Positions 6,163-8,223 of a stretch of DNA of 8,223 nucleotides are shown here, one piece after another. The DNA lies in NCBI GenBank assembly GCA_000720805.1, contig JODI01000168.1, forward strand, positions 1 to 8,223, given 5' to 3'. A program made the position numbers and the translations under genes. The notes under the pieces were generated by a model. The model worked only from the letters and a program-made list of their open reading frames with translations, was not told where the DNA came from and searched no databases. This DNA comes from Streptomyces violaceoruber (GTDB lineage Bacteria > Actinomycetota > Actinomycetes > Streptomycetales > Streptomycetaceae). The first letter of the stretch is position 1, and each line of letters opens with the position of its first letter.

Positions 6163-6197
6163 GGCACGCGGTGCCTTCGCACTGGGCACGCGGTGCC
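6163..6197. promoter_or_regulatory. Two identical 13-bp inverted repeats at 22-bp spacing
   Basis: GGCACGCGGTGCC occurs exactly at 6163-6175 and 6185-6197. Each copy is itself an inverted repeat (GGCAC, three bases, GTGCC). The 22-bp centre-to-centre distance is about two helical turns, so both copies face the same side of the DNA, as expected for cooperative binding of a dimeric regulator. The pair lies about 45-70 bp upstream of the predicted aceE -35 box, a typical activator or auxiliary-repressor position. The binding protein is not recognised. Confidence 0.5.
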
Positions 6198-6265
6198 GTG
6201 TTTTCGAAAGTTTCCGCAGGTGAGCTCGGGTTCGCTCGGTTGCGGCCGCGGTGTGCCGGGCCGCG

Positions 6266-6889
6266 TCAGGCGCGCGGCGCGCAGCCCAGCACGTGCGCCT
6301 TCACCAGCTCCGCGATCCTCGGGTCCCGCCTGCGGAAGGCCTGCACGAGCTCCTCGTGCTCCTCCGCGTACGACTGCTGGACCGTCCCCAGCCACCGGAT
6401 GGACAGGGCCGTGAACACCTCGATGCCCAGGCCCTCCCAGGTGTGCAGCAGCACCGAGTTGCCGGCCGCGCGGACCAGTTCCCGGTGGAAGGCGACCGTG
6501 TGCCGCACCTGGCCCGTGCCGTCGGCGTCGCGGTCGGCCTCGTACAGGGCGGCGACATGCGGCTCCAGCGCCGAGCAGTCCTCCGCCAGCCCCTCCGAGG
6601 CCAGCTCCGCGGCGATCGCCTCCAGGCCGGCCCGGACCGGGTAGCTCTCCTCCAGGTCGGCCGCCGTCAGGTTCCGCACCCGTACGCCCTTGTTCGGCGC
6701 GGACTCGATCAGGCGCAGCGACTCCAGCTCGCGCAGCGCCTCCCGCACCGGGGTCTGGCTGACCTCCAGCTCGGTCGCGATCCGCCGCTCCACGATCCGC
6801 TCGCCCGGCTGCCAGCGCCCGCTGACGATCCCCTCCACGATGTGCTCGCGGATCTGTTCGCGCAGCGAGTGGACGACGGGCGCGGTCAT
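6266..6889 (-). CDS. GntR-family transcriptional regulator, FadR/FCD subfamily
   Basis: The product is a 207-aa cytoplasmic DNA-binding protein. Residues 8-72 form the GntR winged HTH (LREQIREHIVEGIVSGRWQPGERIVE, then IATELEVSQTPVREALRELESLRLIE, then the wing NKGVRVR). Residues about 80-200 form the all-helical FCD ligand domain, with H135 (AFHREL), H178 (EEHEEL) and H199 (KAHVL) at the usual metal-binding histidine places. The Asp normally four residues before the first His appears as T131, so metal binding may be altered. The ATG at 6889 has an excellent AAGGAG site about six bases upstream. It sits between the E2 gene and aceE on the same strand. PdhR of enterobacteria is a GntR/FCD regulator that controls pyruvate dehydrogenase, so control of this locus by pyruvate or another small acid is a reasonable inference. 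It is not claimed to be an orthologue of PdhR. Confidence 0.9.
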   Translation of the reverse strand: MTAPVVHSLREQIREHIVEGIVSGRWQPGERIVERRIATELEVSQTPVREALRELESLRLIESAPNKGVRVRNLTAADLEESYPVRAGLEAIAAELASEGLAEDCSALEPHVAALYEADRDADGTGQVRHTVAFHRELVRAAGNSVLLHTWEGLGIEVFTALSIRWLGTVQQSYAEEHEELVQAFRRRDPRIAELVKAHVLGCAPRA

Positions 6890-6905
6890 GAGGGCTCCTT
6901 AGGGA

Positions 6906-6924
6906 GGGGCCGCCCCTCGGCCCC
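6906..6924 (-). other. GC hairpin just upstream of the GntR ribosome binding site
   Basis: GGGGCCG (6906-6912) and CGGCCCC (6918-6924) form a perfect 7-bp stem with a five-base loop. On the minus strand it lies in the presumed leader of the regulator mRNA and ends a few bases before AAGGAG. It may affect translation or be a chance GC structure. No U-run follows, so I do not call it a terminator. Confidence 0.4.
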
Positions 6925-6936
6925 GGGGGCGTGTGA

Positions 6937-6951
6937 CGTTTAGACAATACG
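6937..6951. promoter_or_regulatory. Imperfect palindrome upstream of the GntR gene, possible autoregulatory site
   Basis: CGTTTAGACAATACG has symmetric outer CGT/ACG ends and contains TAGACAA, one half of the TTGTCTAGACAA-type palindrome often bound by actinobacterial GntR-family proteins. It lies about 48 bp upstream of the regulator ATG. It is one of the few A/T-rich patches in the 226-bp gap and could also be the -10 region (TATTGT on the minus strand). I see no further recognisable element in the remainder of the gap, 6952-7060. Confidence 0.3.
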
Positions 6952-7060
6952 ACCGGTTCGCTCCCTGGAAGGGGCGCGTGGGGGCGCTTTCGTGCAGGTG
7001 AGACGAGACTTACATGTTCGTTATGCCCCTTCGGCTACGGCACCGAGCCTCTGACGCAGA

Positions 7061-7091
7061 TGCCCTCGCCCGGAGATTCCGGGCGAGGGCA
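7061..7091 (-). terminator. Hairpin terminator downstream of the E2 gene
   Basis: TGCCCTCGCCCGGA (7061-7074) and TCCGGGCGAGGGCA (7078-7091) form a perfect 14-bp stem around a three-base loop, about 25 bases after the E2 stop codon. No run of T follows on the minus strand, which is common for Streptomyces hairpin terminators. It implies the GntR gene is mainly transcribed from its own promoter within 6890-7060. Confidence 0.85.
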
Positions 7092-7115
7092 CCGACGTAC
7101 TGCGCTGAGCGGGGT

Positions 7116-8223
7116 CTACAGGCCGAGCTCGACCTCGAACTCGCCCGCCTCCAGGATGGCCTTGACCGCGGTCAGGTAACGGGCCGCGTCGGCACCGTCC
7201 ACCAGGCGGTGGTCGTAGGAGAGGGTCAGGTAGGTCATGTCGCGGACGCCGATGACCGTGCCCTCCTCGGTCTCGATGACCGCCGGACGCTTGACCGTGG
7301 CACCGATGCCGAGGATCGCGACCTGGCCCGGCGGCACGATGATCGTGTCGAAGAGCGCGCCGCGCGATCCGGTGTTGGAGATGGTGAAGGTCGCTCCGGA
7401 CAGCTCGTCCGGGGTGATCTTGTTGGCGCGGACCTTGCCCGCGAGCTCCGCCGTGGCCTTGGCGATACCGGCGATGTTGAGGTCGCCGGCGTGCTTGATG
7501 ACCGGGGTCATCAGGCCCTTCTCCGAGTCCACCGCGATACCGACGCTCTCGGTGTCGAAGTAGGTGATCGTGCCCTCGGCCTCGTTGATCTTGGCGTTGA
7601 TGACCGGGTGGGCCTTCAGCGCCTGGGCCGCCGCCTTCACGAAGAACGGCATCGGGGAGAGCTTGACGCCTTCGCGGGCCGCGAAGGAGTCCTTCGCCTT
7701 GGCACGCAGCTTCATCAGGCGGGTCACGTCGACCTCGACGACCGAGGACAGCTGGGCCTGCTCGTGCAGCGCCTTGACCATGTTGTCGCCGATGACCTTG
7801 CGGATGCGCGGCATCTTGACGGTCTGGCCACGGAGGGGAGAGGCCTCCAGGGTCGGCGCCTTCTTGGCCGGAGCGGCGGCGGCAGCCGGAGCCGGAGCGG
7901 CCGCGGCGGCCTTCGCGGCCTCGGCGGCGGCGATGACGTCCTGCTTGCGGATCCGGCCGCCGACGCCGGTGCCCTTGACGGTGGCCAGGTCGACGCCGTT
8001 CTCGGCGGCGAGCTTGCGCACCAGAGGCGTCACGTACGCGCCTTCGTCACCGGCGGGCGCGGCCGGGGTGACCGGAGCCGGGGCGGGCGCCGGAGCGGAC
8101 GGGGCCGGCTCGGGAGCCGGGGCGGTCTGCTGCTGCGGGGCCGGAGCCGAGGGCGCCTGCGGGGCCGGAGCGGCCGGAGCGGCCGGAGCCGCGGGGGCGG
8201 CAGGGGCGGGGGGTGTCTCTTTT
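7116..8223 (-). CDS. sucB: Dihydrolipoamide acyltransferase E2 (pyruvate/2-oxoglutarate dehydrogenase), 5' end outside window
   Basis: This is the core enzyme that moves acyl groups from lipoyl-lysine arms to CoA. The visible C-terminal 368 residues read open to the window edge, and the start and lipoyl domain(s) lie beyond it. Fragment residues 1-58 are an Ala/Pro-rich swinging linker. Residues about 62-100 are the peripheral subunit-binding domain (YVTPLVRKLAAENGVDLATVKGTGVGGRIRKQDV), and a second Ala/Pro linker follows. The catalytic domain spans about 135-366, ending with the active-site motif SYDHRLVDGAD (His about 338, Asp about 342). The GTG at 8033 is an internal valine, not a start. 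In actinobacteria this type is often annotated sucB, yet the mycobacterial and corynebacterial homologues serve pyruvate dehydrogenase. Its nearness to aceE suggests the same here. The gene symbol follows annotation custom, and the substrate is not decided by sequence. Confidence 0.93.
   Translation of the reverse strand, partial: KETPPAPAAPAAPAAPAAPAPQAPSAPAPQQQTAPAPEPAPSAPAPAPAPVTPAAPAGDEGAYVTPLVRKLAAENGVDLATVKGTGVGGRIRKQDVIAAAEAAKAAAAAPAPAAAAAPAKKAPTLEASPLRGQTVKMPRIRKVIGDNMVKALHEQAQLSSVVEVDVTRLMKLRAKAKDSFAAREGVKLSPMPFFVKAAAQALKAHPVINAKINEAEGTITYFDTESVGIAVDSEKGLMTPVIKHAGDLNIAGIAKATAELAGKVRANKITPDELSGATFTISNTGSRGALFDTIIVPPGQVAILGIGATVKRPAVIETEEGTVIGVRDMTYLTLSYDHRLVDGADAARYLTAVKAILEAGEFEVELGL
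8163..8189 (-). repeat. Three perfect 9-bp tandem repeats in the E2 linker
   Basis: GGCCGGAGC occurs three times without interruption (8163-8171, 8172-8180, 8181-8189). On the coding strand it encodes repeated Ala-Ala-Pro in the flexible linker after the lipoyl region. Such in-frame repeats commonly vary in number and change linker length without breaking the protein. Confidence 0.85.

Noticed and set aside
6251..6943. 230-aa + strand open frame opposite the GntR gene
   Set aside because: It is the antisense shadow of the GntR regulator, which has a strong ribosome binding site and both expected domains.

Overview
This is high-GC actinobacterial DNA, almost certainly Streptomyces or a close relative. 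Third codon positions are strongly GC-biased, ribosome binding sites are of the GGAGG type, the E2 protein has the long Ala/Pro-rich linker, and the pyruvate dehydrogenase E1 is the homodimeric AceE type. I recall the E2 / GntR / aceE order from Streptomyces chromosomes, but this was not looked up.

Layout. Positions 1-953 are a left-end fragment of an IS481-family insertion sequence. Its DDE transposase is cut off before the C-terminus and has no right inverted repeat. The fragment abuts, tail to tail, the 3' end of a carboxymuconolactone-decarboxylase-family gene (minus strand, 1471 to 941), whose last codons and stop come from IS DNA. Upstream of that gene are two adjacent tandem-repeat arrays (about 15 bp and 12/13 bp units). 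Next come a small DUF4240-type protein (2149 to 1631) and a WYL-domain HTH regulator (3180 to 2206), both on the minus strand and probably co-transcribed. A strong 12-bp-stem hairpin terminator (3214-3241) separates this group from the next.

The right two thirds form a pyruvate dehydrogenase locus, all on the minus strand. From upstream to downstream it holds the E2 acyltransferase gene (7116 to beyond the window edge, 5' end missing), a perfect 14-bp-stem terminator (7061-7091), a FadR-type GntR regulator (6889 to 6266), a 273-bp regulatory region, and aceE (5992 to 3281). The AceE E1 decarboxylates pyruvate, and the E2 accepts the acetyl group on lipoyl arms and transfers it to CoA. The GntR protein between them is the obvious candidate controller. 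The aceE upstream region holds a plausible sigma-70-type promoter, a 17-bp palindrome covering its -35 box and part of the spacer, and two identical 13-bp inverted repeats spaced 22 bp (two helical turns) apart.

Most of the window is ordinary core metabolism, and I see no defence system, CRISPR array, biosynthetic cluster or RNA gene. The points most worth a second look are the aceE regulatory region, the stem-loop that buries the transposase start, the two minisatellite-like arrays and the IS/decarboxylase junction.
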